A DNA stretch of 64,000 nt from Brachybacterium phenoliresistens (GTDB taxonomy: Bacteria > Actinomycetota > Actinomycetes > Actinomycetales > Dermabacteraceae), in contig NZ_KK069988.1 of the NCBI RefSeq assembly GCF_000576425.1, positions 539,976-603,975 of the forward strand, written 5' to 3'. The notes beneath the pieces were generated by a model that worked only from the letters and a program-made list of their open reading frames with translations, did no database searches and was not told the DNA's origin. Position numbers and translations under genes: made by a program. This document shows, in pieces, positions 48,228-56,652 of the stretch; positions within the stretch are counted from its first letter, which is position 1; each line of letters starts with the position of its first letter.

Positions 48228-49334
48228 ATGCCCGACCACCCCGAGGTCCTGTCCGAGCGCGCCGTCGCCGCGGTGCGCGAGCAGCTGCGCGCCCACCTCG
48301 ACCGGCAGCGCCAGGTGATGGCCGCCGTCGCGCCGGAGGTCCTGCGCATGGACGAGGATCTCGAGGCCTACCTCGGGGGCGGCAAGATGCTGCGTCCCCT
48401 GTTCTGCTACTGGGGCGGGGTCGCCGTCCACGGGGCGGAGCTCTCGGACGGCGCCGCGGCCGACCTCGCCCGCGCCGGCGCCGCCATCGAGCTGGTCCAG
48501 GCCGCGGCGCTGCTGCACGACGACGTGATCGACCATTCGCCCACCCGCCGCGGCCGGCCCGCCGCGCACATGGCCGCCGCCGCCCGCCACCGCGCCGATG
48601 CGCTCTCCGGCAGCTCCGAGGACTTCGGCGAGGCCTTCGCGATCATCCTGGGCGACCTCGCCCTGGCCTGGTCCGAGCAGCTCTTCTCCGAGATCGACCG
48701 GGATCACGCCGTCGCCGGGCGGGAGGAGTTCGACCTGCTGCGCACCGAGGTCATGGGCGGGCAGTACCTGGACGTCCTCCACCAGGCCGGGGGGTTCGCC
48801 TCGGCGGGCACCCCGGAGGAGGCGGCGATGGCCGTGATCCGGTGGAAGACCGTCCCCTACACCGTCCTGCGACCGCTGCGCATGGGGGCCGCGCTGATGG
48901 GGGCGAGCACGCCGCAGCTCGACCTGCTGGAGCGCTGGGCCGTCGCCATCGGCACCGCGTTCCAGCTGCGGGACGACCTGCTCAGCGTGGTCGGGGACCC
49001 GCAGCGGACGGGAAAGCCCGTGGGCGGCGACATCGTCGAGGGGAAGCGCACGGTCGTCCTCGCCCGGGCGCTCGAGGCCGCCGATGCGGGCCAGCGCGCG
49101 GCGCTGGAGGCCGCGCTCGGCGATCCGTCCGCGGATCCCGAGGCGATCGCCGCGGCCCATGCGGTGCTGGTGGGCACCGGAGCCGTGGACAGCGTGCGGG
49201 CGGACGTGGAGCGCCTGGCCCGGGAGGCGGCGGCGCTGATGGACGCGGACGACCTGCTCCGCCCGCTGGGCCGCGCAGGGCTCGGCGCCCTCGCGGACGC
49301 GGCCACCGACCTGTCGGTGCTGCGGCCCTCCTGA
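48228..49334 (+). CDS. polyprenyl diphosphate synthase (IspA/IdsA type)
   Basis: All-trans prenyl chain elongation for quinone or lipid carriers. 368 residues. First Asp-rich motif LLHDDVIDHS (DDxxD), second FQLRDDLLSVVGD, Lys/Arg of GGGKMLRP and the K-T motif RWKTVPYT. Ala/Leu-rich helices throughout. Equivalent of idsA2 (Rv2173) by position. Chain length of the product cannot be told with certainty. The stop codon lies in the 47-bp tandem duplication. Confidence 0.92.
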   Translation: MPDHPEVLSERAVAAVREQLRAHLDRQRQVMAAVAPEVLRMDEDLEAYLGGGKMLRPLFCYWGGVAVHGAELSDGAAADLARAGAAIELVQAAALLHDDVIDHSPTRRGRPAAHMAAAARHRADALSGSSEDFGEAFAIILGDLALAWSEQLFSEIDRDHAVAGREEFDLLRTEVMGGQYLDVLHQAGGFASAGTPEEAAMAVIRWKTVPYTVLRPLRMGAALMGASTPQLDLLERWAVAIGTAFQLRDDLLSVVGDPQRTGKPVGGDIVEGKRTVVLARALEAADAGQRAALEAALGDPSADPEAIAAAHAVLVGTGAVDSVRADVERLAREAAALMDADDLLRPLGRAGLGALADAATDLSVLRPS

Positions 49335-49417
49335 GACGGAGCGCCCAGGTCAGAAGGCGAGCGCCTGGGCGGCCCTCCTGAGGCGGAGCGCCCAGGTCAG
49401 AAGGCGAGCGCCTGGGC
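49324..49417. repeat. 47-bp tandem duplication across the convergent gene ends
   Basis: Copies 49324-49370 and 49371-49417 differ at one base (GAGACGG versus GAGGCGG). Each copy holds the end and TGA of the synthase gene on the plus strand and the end of the DNA-binding protein gene on the minus strand. Each also forms a hairpin CGCCCAGG / CCTGGGC(G), so the shared terminator is doubled. Confidence 0.9.
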
Positions 49418-49750
49418 CCGTCGGCGCACCTCGCCGCGCTGCCCGCGGCGCAGATGGTCGATGGGGCGGCCGGGGAGCGTCTCGTCCTCGGTGAAGAGCC
49501 AGGCGAGGATCTCCTCGTCGGCGAAGCCGCCGTCGCGCAGGACGGTGATGGTCCCGGCCAGGTGCGGGGCGATCTCCCCGTCGACGATCAGCTCCGCGGG
49601 GACGGAGCGGACCACGGGATCGCCGCGGCGGATCGAGATGAGCTGGCCCTCGTCGATCAGACGGCGGACCTTGGAGACCTCCACGCCGAGCTTCTCGGCG
49701 GCATCGGGCAGGTTCAGCCACGCGGGGATGAGGGAGTCGAGAGCGTTCAC
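49397..49750 (-). CDS. Rv2175c-like DNA-binding protein
   Basis: 117-residue winged-helix DNA-binding protein. The N-terminal HTH reads LPDAAEKLGVEVSKVRRLIDEGQLIS; the C-terminal part has the family's PVVRSVPAELI, LAGTITVLRDGGFADEEILAWLFT and ends in AQALAF. In mycobacteria the homologue is phosphorylated by the neighbouring kinase PknL; that kinase gene lies just upstream here, divergently. GTG at 49750 or ATG at 49768 are both possible starts. The gene end falls in the tandem duplication. Confidence 0.9.
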   Translation of the reverse strand: MNALDSLIPAWLNLPDAAEKLGVEVSKVRRLIDEGQLISIRRGDPVVRSVPAELIVDGEIAPHLAGTITVLRDGGFADEEILAWLFTEDETLPGRPIDHLRRGQRGEVRRRAQALAF

Positions 49751-49860
49751 CGCACCAGGGTGCCACATCCGGCGGCGTCCCCGGGGCCCGGAGGTGGGGG
49801 GCTTGTGAGGGAAACGTGCGCGCCGCTGTGTCGCACGGGGATCCTCGCCGCGCACGGACC

Positions 49861-49866
49861 TACAGT
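49861..49866 (+). promoter_or_regulatory. pknL -10 box (leaderless)
   Basis: TACAGT, six bases before the GTG at 49873; no Shine-Dalgarno in between. Confidence 0.6.
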
Positions 49867-49872
49867 GGCAGC

Positions 49873-51936
49873 GTGAGCGCTCAGCCGACGACCTCTCCCG
49901 ACACCGGGATGCTGCTCGACGGCCGCTACCGGGTCGGGGAGCTCGTCGCCCGGGGCGGGATGGCCTCCGTGCATCGGGGGCACGACCAGCGACTGGACCG
50001 CAGCGTCGCCCTCAAGATCATGCATCCCCACCTCGCGGTGGACGAGGAGTTCCGCCGCCGGTTCGCCCGGGAGGCGCGCAGCGTCGCCCGTCTCGCCCAC
50101 CGTCACGTGGTCGGCGTGTTCGACCAGGGCGAGGACGGAGACCGCATCTACCTGGCCATGGAGCTGGTCGAGGGCGGGACGCTGCGCAACCGCATCTCCC
50201 GGCAGGGCCAGCTGACGGTCCGGGACGCGCTCGAGGTGACCGGGGCGGTGCTGGAGGCGCTCTCGGCCGCCCACCGCGCCGGCATCGTGCACCGGGACAT
50301 CAAGCCGGAGAACATCCTCCTGTCCGACGACGGCCAGGTGAAGGTCGCCGATTTCGGGCTCGCCCGGCTGATCGGCACGGCCGCGTCCTCGGCGACCGGG
50401 ACCCTGCTGGGCACGGTCGCCTACGTCAGCCCCGAGGTCGTCACGCGCGGGGTCAGCGACGAGCGCAGCGACCTCTACTCCCTGGGCGTGGTGCTCTACG
50501 AGATGCTCGTGGGCACGCAGCCCTACACCGGCGAGGCGGCGGTGCACATCGCCTTCCAGCACGTGCACGAGGACATCCCCGCCCCCTCGCTGCGGGCTCC
50601 GCACGTCCCCCAGGGCGTGGACTCCCTGGTCACCTGGTGCTGCGCGCGCACCCCCTCCTCGCGTCCGGCGAGCGCCGAGGAGGCGCTGGAGAGCGTGCGG
50701 GACCTCCTGCGCACCGTCCCCGACAGCGTGCTGGACGCGGCACCGCTCACCGCCGAGCGGGTGCACACCCAGGACCTGCCGCACCTGACCGCGAGCCTGG
50801 ACGAGGTCGACCTCGCCCAGGACGGCGCCGTGCGCTCCTTCCCGGAGGGGCTCGCCGCCCGGGCGCAGCGGTCGCTGGGCGACGCAGAGCCCGGCGCGGA
50901 CGGCGAGGCCGCGGCCGGCGCCCCCGCGGGCCGGGATCCCGACGGGCCGGACGACGCGGATCTGGGCGCCGTGGACCTGCACGTCCCGCTCCCCCGCGTC
51001 CCCGACGGCCGCCATCTCGCCGTGCCGCGGCGCGGCCCCTCGCCGGCGGTGCGCATCCTCGGGCTCGCCGCGGTCCTGGCCCTGCTGGCCGGGGCGGGCC
51101 TCGCCGGATGGCGCTGGTACGCGACGGCGGGCCCCGGCGGCGACCGCGTCGTCCCCGTGCTCCAGGGGGAGCAGCTCGCGGACGCCGAGGCGGAGCTCGC
51201 CTCGCGGGACCTCGGCACGCGGACCCAGGAGCAGTTCAGCGACTCGGTCCCGGCCGGGGAGATCATCTCCGCCTCCCCCGAGCCCGGCGCCGTCATCAAG
51301 CGCGACACCCCGGTGACGATCATCGTGTCCACCGGGCCGCAGACCTTCGCCGTGCCCGACGTCACCGGCCAGGACCTGGAGACCGCCACCGCCGCCCTCG
51401 AGGACGCGGGGTTCGTCCTCGCGCAGGGCGAGCCCGCCTACTCCGAGGACGTCCCCGAGGGCTCGGTGATCTCCCAGTCCACCCCGGGCGATGCCGAGGC
51501 CCTGCCCGCCGGGGGCGTCGTCACCGTCGTCCTCTCGCAGGGCCGCGAACCGATCCCGGTCGCCGACCAGCGCGGCAAGGGCTACGACACCGCGACCGCA
51601 CAGCTCGAGGACGCCGGCCTGCAGGTGACCACCAGCTGGGCGTTCTCCGCGACCGTGCCGCGCGGTGCGATCATCTCCCAGGATCCCGTGGGCGGCACGC
51701 TGCATCGCGGGGACACCGTCTCGCTGGTGATCTCGAAGGGGCAGGAGCTGGTCACGGTCCCCGCGGTGACGGGGAGCACGGAGGCCGAGGCCCGTGCCGC
51801 CCTGGAGGCGGCGGGCCTGCAGGTGGTGGTGAGCAAGCCCGCCGGCACCCCCGCCACGGCCCTCGTGTCCGCGCAGTCCGAGGTCGAGGGGACCCGGCTG
51901 GCCAAGGGCTCGACCGTCACCATCACGCTCCCCTGA
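49873..51936 (+). CDS. pknL: PASTA-domain Ser/Thr protein kinase PknL
   Basis: 687 residues. Kinase domain 18-280 with Lys48 (VALKIM), HRD Asp142 (HRDIKPEN), DFG Asp160, and the activation loop GTVAYVSPE. About 110 linker residues, one membrane helix (about 393-412), then four extracytoplasmic PASTA domains that bind peptidoglycan fragments or lipid II in related kinases. The GTG at 49873 fits the leaderless pattern. Its likely targets include the divergent DNA-binding protein. Rv2176 has a similar length and position. Confidence 0.95.
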   Translation: MSAQPTTSPDTGMLLDGRYRVGELVARGGMASVHRGHDQRLDRSVALKIMHPHLAVDEEFRRRFAREARSVARLAHRHVVGVFDQGEDGDRIYLAMELVEGGTLRNRISRQGQLTVRDALEVTGAVLEALSAAHRAGIVHRDIKPENILLSDDGQVKVADFGLARLIGTAASSATGTLLGTVAYVSPEVVTRGVSDERSDLYSLGVVLYEMLVGTQPYTGEAAVHIAFQHVHEDIPAPSLRAPHVPQGVDSLVTWCCARTPSSRPASAEEALESVRDLLRTVPDSVLDAAPLTAERVHTQDLPHLTASLDEVDLAQDGAVRSFPEGLAARAQRSLGDAEPGADGEAAAGAPAGRDPDGPDDADLGAVDLHVPLPRVPDGRHLAVPRRGPSPAVRILGLAAVLALLAGAGLAGWRWYATAGPGGDRVVPVLQGEQLADAEAELASRDLGTRTQEQFSDSVPAGEIISASPEPGAVIKRDTPVTIIVSTGPQTFAVPDVTGQDLETATAALEDAGFVLAQGEPAYSEDVPEGSVISQSTPGDAEALPAGGVVTVVLSQGREPIPVADQRGKGYDTATAQLEDAGLQVTTSWAFSATVPRGAIISQDPVGGTLHRGDTVSLVISKGQELVTVPAVTGSTEAEARAALEAAGLQVVVSKPAGTPATALVSAQSEVEGTRLAKGSTVTITLP

Positions 51937-51946
51937 ACCCGGACGC

Positions 51947-51984
51947 GGACGGGCCCTCCCGCCGCGCGGCAGGAGGGCCCGTCC
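51947..51984. terminator. shared terminator, pknL / DAHP synthase
   Basis: Perfect 13-bp arms 51947-51959 and 51972-51984, with a 12-base loop that can pair internally (CCGCGCGG). Sits between convergent stops at 51936 and 51998. Confidence 0.7.
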
Positions 51985-51997
51985 CGGGCGGCGCGGG

Positions 51998-53392
51998 TCA
52001 GCGCCTGCCGAGCATCTCCGCGACGAGGAAGGCCAGCTCGAGGGACTGCTGGTGGTTCAGGCGGGGATCCACCAGGGTCTCGTAGCGGCGCTCGAGCCCG
52101 GCCTCGTCGATCTCCCCGGCCCCGCCGAGGACCTCGGTGACGTCGTCGCCGGTGAGCTCCATGTGCAGCCCGGCCGGAACCGTGCCCGCGGCACGGTGCA
52201 CCTCGAAGAAGCCGACGACCTCGTCCACGATGTCCTCGAAGCGGCGGGTCTTGTAGCCGTTGGAGGAGGTGATGGTGTTGCCGTGCATCGGGTCCGTGAC
52301 CCAGGCGACCTGCGCCCCGGCATCACGCACGCCCTCGACCAGGCGCGGTAGGCGCTCGCGGATCTTCGAGGCGCCCATGCGGGTGACGAAGGTGAGGCGG
52401 CCGGGCTCGCGCTCGGGGTCGAGCTTGTCGATCAGCCGCAGCGCGTCGTCCACGCTCGCCTCCGGCCCGAGCTTCACGCCGATCGGGTTGCGGATGCGGG
52501 ACATGAACTCCACGTGCGCCCCGTCCAGCTGGCGGGTGCGCTCGCCGATCCACAGGAAGTGGCCGGAGCAGCCGTAGATCTCACCGGTGCGGGAATCGAT
52601 GCGGGCGAGCGCCTCCTCGTAGTCCAGCAGCAGCGCCTCGTGCGAGGAGTAGAACTCGACGACCTTGAGCGCGTCGAAGTCCGCGCCGATCGCGGCCATG
52701 AAGCGGATCGCCTTGTCGATCTCCGCGGCGAGCTGCTCGTACCGGTCGTACCCCGGCCCGGAGATGAAGCCCTGGTTCCAGGAGTGCACCTCGCGCAGGT
52801 CGGCGAAGCCTCCGCTGGTGAACGCGCGCAGGAGGTTCAGCGTCTGGGCGCTGGTGGTGTACGTCTTCCACAGCCGCTCCGGGTCCGGGACCCGGGACTG
52901 CTCGGTGAAGGCGTAGCCGTTGACCGCGTCGCCGCGGTAGGTGGGCAGGGTGACCCCGTCCCGGGTCTCGGTGTCCGCGGAGCGGGGCTTGGCGAACTGG
53001 CCGGCCATCCGGCCCATCTTCACCACGGGCACGGAGGCCCCGTAGGTGAGCACGGCGGACATCTGCAGGATCGTGCGGATCTTGTTGCGGATCCGGTTGG
53101 CGCTGGAGTCCTCGAACGTCTCGGCGCAGTCTCCTCCCTGCAGGAGGAAGGCCTCGCCCGTGGCGGCGGCCGCCAGTCGATGGCGCAGCACGTCGACCTC
53201 GCCGGCGAACACCAGCGGCGGAGCCGAGCGGAGGGCGCCGAAGACCCGGCCGAGCTCGGCCTCGTCGGGCCACGTCGGCTGCTGGACACGGGGCAGCTCG
53301 CGCCACGAGCCGAGGGCCGCCAGCTCGTCGCTGGAGGCGGACAGGTCGAAGTCGTGCGCCCGGGCCGGGCTGTCGCGCAGGAATGAGTTCAC
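51998..53392 (-). CDS. aroG: class II 3-deoxy-7-phosphoheptulonate (DAHP) synthase
   Basis: First step of the shikimate pathway: PEP plus erythrose-4-phosphate. 464 residues, class II (AroAII) type. Metal-binding Cys in LLQGGDCAETFED, GRMAGQFAKPRS, EFYSSHEALLLDYEEAL, IWIGERTRQ-like FLWIGERTRQLDGAH, and DPMHGNTI. GTG at 53392 is predicted leaderless. Equivalent of Rv2178c by position. Confidence 0.97.
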   Translation of the reverse strand: MNSFLRDSPARAHDFDLSASSDELAALGSWRELPRVQQPTWPDEAELGRVFGALRSAPPLVFAGEVDVLRHRLAAAATGEAFLLQGGDCAETFEDSSANRIRNKIRTILQMSAVLTYGASVPVVKMGRMAGQFAKPRSADTETRDGVTLPTYRGDAVNGYAFTEQSRVPDPERLWKTYTTSAQTLNLLRAFTSGGFADLREVHSWNQGFISGPGYDRYEQLAAEIDKAIRFMAAIGADFDALKVVEFYSSHEALLLDYEEALARIDSRTGEIYGCSGHFLWIGERTRQLDGAHVEFMSRIRNPIGVKLGPEASVDDALRLIDKLDPEREPGRLTFVTRMGASKIRERLPRLVEGVRDAGAQVAWVTDPMHGNTITSSNGYKTRRFEDIVDEVVGFFEVHRAAGTVPAGLHMELTGDDVTEVLGGAGEIDEAGLERRYETLVDPRLNHQQSLELAFLVAEMLGRR

Positions 53393-53398
53393 CCCACC

Positions 53399-53404
53399 AG
53401 GGTA
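53399..53404 (-). promoter_or_regulatory. aroG -10 box (leaderless)
   Basis: Minus-strand TACCCT ends six bases before the GTG at 53392. No Shine-Dalgarno. Confidence 0.55.
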
Positions 53405-53456
53405 GGCGATCGGGCGTCACGTCCCGTGCCGGGCCCGGGCGCTGGACGCGGACGGC

Positions 53457-54170
53457 TCAGGCGTCCCGGGACCCGTCCTGCGACGCCGCCTTCTGCCGCG
53501 CCTTGACCACGGTCGCGTACTCGTCGACGTACTCCTGGCCGGACATCGCGCGGATCGCCGCGATGACCTCGTCGGTGACGCGGCGCAGCACCTCGGCCTC
53601 GGACAGCCCGGCGCTGCGCGCGATCACGCCCTCCACGTCGACCGGCTCCCCGACCAGCGCGACGATGCGGGGCCGCCGGCGCGGCAGGAGGCGGCCCTGG
53701 CTGGCCTCGAAGGCGCCGATCATCGCGACCGGCACGACCGGGGCGCCGGAGGCCAGCGCCAGGCGGGCGACACCGGTCTTGCCCCGGTACAGCCGCCCGT
53801 CCGGGCTGCGGGTGCCCTCGGGGTAGATCCCCAGCACGTCGCCGCGCACCAGCACGCTGAGCCCGGCGTCGATCGCGCCCTGCGCGGCGCCGCCGCCGGA
53901 GCGGTCCACGGGCATCACCCGCAGCTGGCGCATGATCGCCCCGATGATCCGGGCCGGCACGGAGCGGCCATGGAAGAGATCCGCCTTGCCCAGGAAGTGC
54001 ACGGTCCGCTCGAGCTGCGCGGGCAGGAAGACGGTGTCGGCCCACGAGAGGTGGTTGCTGGCCAGGATCACCGCACCCGTGCGCGGGATCCGTTCCGCCC
54101 CGCGGATCCGCGGGGCCCAGACCAGCCGCATGACGGCGGCGACCGGCGGCTTCGCGAGCTCATACAGCAT
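53457..54170 (-). CDS. 1-acyl-sn-glycerol-3-phosphate acyltransferase (PlsC family)
   Basis: 237 residues. Lyso-PA acyltransferase family: catalytic His40-X4-Asp45 (SNHLSWAD), GKADLF, phosphate site EGTRS (118-122) and PVVPVAMIG. Matches Rv2182c. The ATG at 54170 is chosen because it starts the conserved MLYELAKPP-like helix and has GAAGGTG upstream; 36 further upstream codons do not look like protein. Membrane-associated phospholipid synthesis. Confidence 0.9.
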   Translation of the reverse strand: MLYELAKPPVAAVMRLVWAPRIRGAERIPRTGAVILASNHLSWADTVFLPAQLERTVHFLGKADLFHGRSVPARIIGAIMRQLRVMPVDRSGGGAAQGAIDAGLSVLVRGDVLGIYPEGTRSPDGRLYRGKTGVARLALASGAPVVPVAMIGAFEASQGRLLPRRRPRIVALVGEPVDVEGVIARSAGLSEAEVLRRVTDEVIAAIRAMSGQEYVDEYATVVKARQKAASQDGSRDA

Positions 54171-54243
54171 CTGGGGGCACCTTCGAGGGGTCGCAGGGAG
54201 CGGGCCGCATGCGATCGGCGTCCTGGGGTGCGACGATGGACCC

Positions 54244-54999
54244 ATGGCGTTCAGCGAACTGTCCCGCCCCTGGCGCATGCGAGGCGACTATAACCCGCGC
54301 GGCGGGCTCCTCCTGTGCCACGGGTTCACCGGGGCGCCGCAGTCGATGCGCCCCTGGGCGGAGCACCACGCCGCCGCGGGGTGGGAGGTGTCCCTGCCTC
54401 TGCTGCCCGGCCATGCGACCACGTGGCAGGAGATGACCCGCACCACCCGCCACGACTGGTACGGCGAGGTCCGGCAGGCGGCGCTGGAGCTGCTCGAGCG
54501 GCACGAGCGGATCGCCGTGGCGGGGATGTCCATGGGCGGCACGCTGTCCCTCGCCCTGGCCCAGGACCCGATGATCGCGCCGCGCCTGCGGGCTCTGGCG
54601 CTGGTCAACCCCGCGGCGACGGTGCCCCGGGCCGCAGTCCTCGCGCCCGTCCTGTGGCCCCTGGTGCGCTCCCTGCCGGCGATCGCCTCGGACATCGCCG
54701 CCCCGGGGCAGATCGAGGAGGCCTATGAGCGCACGCCCCTGCGATCGGTCGCCCAGCTGCGGGCGCTCACCGCGCAGGTGCGCCGCGCGCTGCACCGCGT
54801 CAGGACTCCCCTGCTCCTGGCGACCTCCCCGCAGGACCATGTCGTCGATCCGCGCGACAGCGACCTCATCGCCGCGCGGGTCGGCGGGGCGGTGGAGCGC
54901 CTGCGCCTTCCCGACAGCCATCACGTGGCGACCCTCGATCACGACGCCCCGCGCTTCTTCGAGGCCTCGCTGCGCTTCCTCGAGGAGACGCCCCGATGA
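54244..54999 (+). CDS. alpha/beta hydrolase (carboxylesterase/lipase)
   Basis: 251 residues. Oxyanion HGFTG (26-30), nucleophile Ser96 (GMSMGGT), Asp in ATSPQDHVVD, His in LPDSHHVATLD. Resembles Est30/monoacylglycerol lipase type esterases; the equivalent in mycobacteria lies near Rv2183c-2184c. Substrate unknown. Followed by a 171-residue membrane protein with ATGA overlap. Divergent from the acyltransferase, so both may act in lipid metabolism (inference). Confidence 0.88.
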   Translation: MAFSELSRPWRMRGDYNPRGGLLLCHGFTGAPQSMRPWAEHHAAAGWEVSLPLLPGHATTWQEMTRTTRHDWYGEVRQAALELLERHERIAVAGMSMGGTLSLALAQDPMIAPRLRALALVNPAATVPRAAVLAPVLWPLVRSLPAIASDIAAPGQIEEAYERTPLRSVAQLRALTAQVRRALHRVRTPLLLATSPQDHVVDPRDSDLIAARVGGAVERLRLPDSHHVATLDHDAPRFFEASLRFLEETPR

Positions 55000-55511
55000 C
55001 CGAACGGCCATCCGCCCGTCCTCCCCATCGGGACGACGACGAGATCGCGGCGGAGTTCGCCCGCATCCTCAACGACGAGGGGCTCGCCCTGCGCCCCGGG
55101 ACCGCCCCGCACGAGCCTCCTGCCCTGCCCCCGGCGTCCTCGGGCAGCGCGGACTCCCCGCCGTCGCCGACGCCCGAGGAGCGGGAGGCCCACCGCGCCC
55201 GGGCGCGGGCGGCGCACCCGTCCTCCCGGCGGCTGCCGCCGGAGAGCTCGCCCGAGGACGCGGACGACGACGTCCTGCTCGGGGATTTCGAGCCGCCGGA
55301 CCCCGACATCGCCCCGCCGTCGGACGGGGCGATGTGGGCCTGGGGCGCGCTGATCGCAGGGGTCGTCATGCTCCTGCTGACGGCCACCACCGACCTGCTG
55401 CCGTCCTGGTGCGGGCCGCTGGGCGGGGCGATCGCCGTCGGCGGCCTGGTGGCCCTGCTGCTGCGGGTCCCCCGGGGCCGGGACCCGTTCGACGACGGCG
55501 CCCAGGTCTAG
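54996..55511 (+). CDS. small membrane protein of unknown function
   Basis: 171 residues. First 108 residues are charged, disordered and Pro/Ala/Ser-rich, then two membrane helices (about 111-129 and 135-155) in a hairpin. I recognise no family with confidence. Translation is coupled to the hydrolase by ATGA. Convergent with the glucokinase gene 38 bases away. Confidence 0.75.
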   Translation: MTERPSARPPHRDDDEIAAEFARILNDEGLALRPGTAPHEPPALPPASSGSADSPPSPTPEEREAHRARARAAHPSSRRLPPESSPEDADDDVLLGDFEPPDPDIAPPSDGAMWAWGALIAGVVMLLLTATTDLLPSWCGPLGGAIAVGGLVALLLRVPRGRDPFDDGAQV

Positions 55512-55548
55512 CGCGGGGCCGGGGCCGCCCGACCCCGCGGACGAGGGC

Positions 55549-56484
55549 TCAGCGGGCCAGGTCGGCCGCTCCGATCATCCCGGCCTCGTTCCCGGTGCTG
55601 GCCACGACGAACGGGGCCAGGGTCCGATGCGCCCGGGCGGTGAGGTGGCGGTCGTAGGCGTCGCGCGCGGGGTCCAGCAGCAGATCGCCCGCCGCAGAGA
55701 CGCCGCCGCCGATCACGATGGTCCCCGGGTCCAGCAGGGCCGCGATGCTCGCGGCCCCGAAGCCGAGCCACTCGCCCAGGTGGGCCAGCAGCGCCCGAGC
55801 GCCCGCATCGCCCTGCTCGGCGAGGTGGGTGATCAGCGGGCCGTCGATCTTCTTCGGGTCGCCGTCCGCCGCGGCCAGCAGCGGGGCGTAGAGCTCGTGT
55901 CCGGTCCGGGCACGGCGGCGCGCCGAGCGCACCAGCGCCGTCCCGGAGGTGTACTGCTCCAGGCATCCCTGGCGGCCGCAGCCGCACCACTGCCCATCGG
56001 GCACCGCGGTCATGTGGGCGACCTCGCCGGCGAAGCCGCCCTCGCCGCGCACCAGGCCGCCCTCGAGGACGAGCGCGCCGCCGAGGCCGGTGCCGACGGT
56101 GAGCATGAGCATGTTGCGCGAGTCACGGGCCGCGCCGAAGCGGTACTCGGCCCAGCCCGCCGCGTTGGCGTCGTTCTCCACCACGACCGGCAGGTCCAGC
56201 TGCGACTCGACGTCATCGGCCAGCGCGCAGTCCCGCCAGGCGAGGTTCGCGGCGAACACGACCGTGCGCCGGTCGGAGCCGACGAATCCGGCGGCGCCGA
56301 TGCCCACGCCGACGACCTGGTGCGAGGCCTGGAGCTCGCGCACGGCGTCGACCACGGCGTCCTCGATCAGCTCCGGGTCCGTGGCCGGCGTGCGCCGGGT
56401 GGTGCGGTCGAGGATGCGGCCGTCCTCGTCGACGACTCCCGCCGCGATCTTGGTGCCGCCGATGTCGACGCCGATGGAGAGCAT
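55549..56484 (-). CDS. ROK family glucokinase
   Basis: 311 residues. ATP-dependent sugar kinase: phosphate 1 loop IGVDIGGTKIAAGVV, catalytic Asp in VENDANAAGWAE, GTGLGGAL, and the ROK zinc site CGCGRQGCLEQY with the upstream His in EVAHM. No DNA-binding domain, so a kinase and not a ROK repressor. GGAAGGAA precedes the ATG. Glucose is the likeliest substrate. Divergent from the acyl-CoA ligase gene. Confidence 0.92.
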   Translation of the reverse strand: MLSIGVDIGGTKIAAGVVDEDGRILDRTTRRTPATDPELIEDAVVDAVRELQASHQVVGVGIGAAGFVGSDRRTVVFAANLAWRDCALADDVESQLDLPVVVENDANAAGWAEYRFGAARDSRNMLMLTVGTGLGGALVLEGGLVRGEGGFAGEVAHMTAVPDGQWCGCGRQGCLEQYTSGTALVRSARRRARTGHELYAPLLAAADGDPKKIDGPLITHLAEQGDAGARALLAHLGEWLGFGAASIAALLDPGTIVIGGGVSAAGDLLLDPARDAYDRHLTARAHRTLAPFVVASTGNEAGMIGAADLAR

Positions 56485-56547
56485 GTGCGTTTCCTTCCGC
56501 AGTGGCCGGACGGGCCGGGGCGGCCCGACGGGGCCCTGAACGGGACC

Positions 56548-56573
56548 ATGCTAGAGCGCCGCTGGCCTACACT
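56548..56573. promoter_or_regulatory. divergent promoters, glucokinase / acyl-CoA ligase
   Basis: Plus-strand TACACT (56568-56573) and minus-strand TAGCAT (56553-56548) are plausible -10 boxes, 14 bases apart and pointing away from each other. Leaders would be about 73 and 57 bases. Confidence 0.45.
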
Positions 56574-56652
56574 GTGATTCGCGCCGTGCGCCGACGCCGG
56601 TGTCCGCGCATCGGACATCGTCCGCAGCCGTGACCTCGTCGAAGGAGATTCC

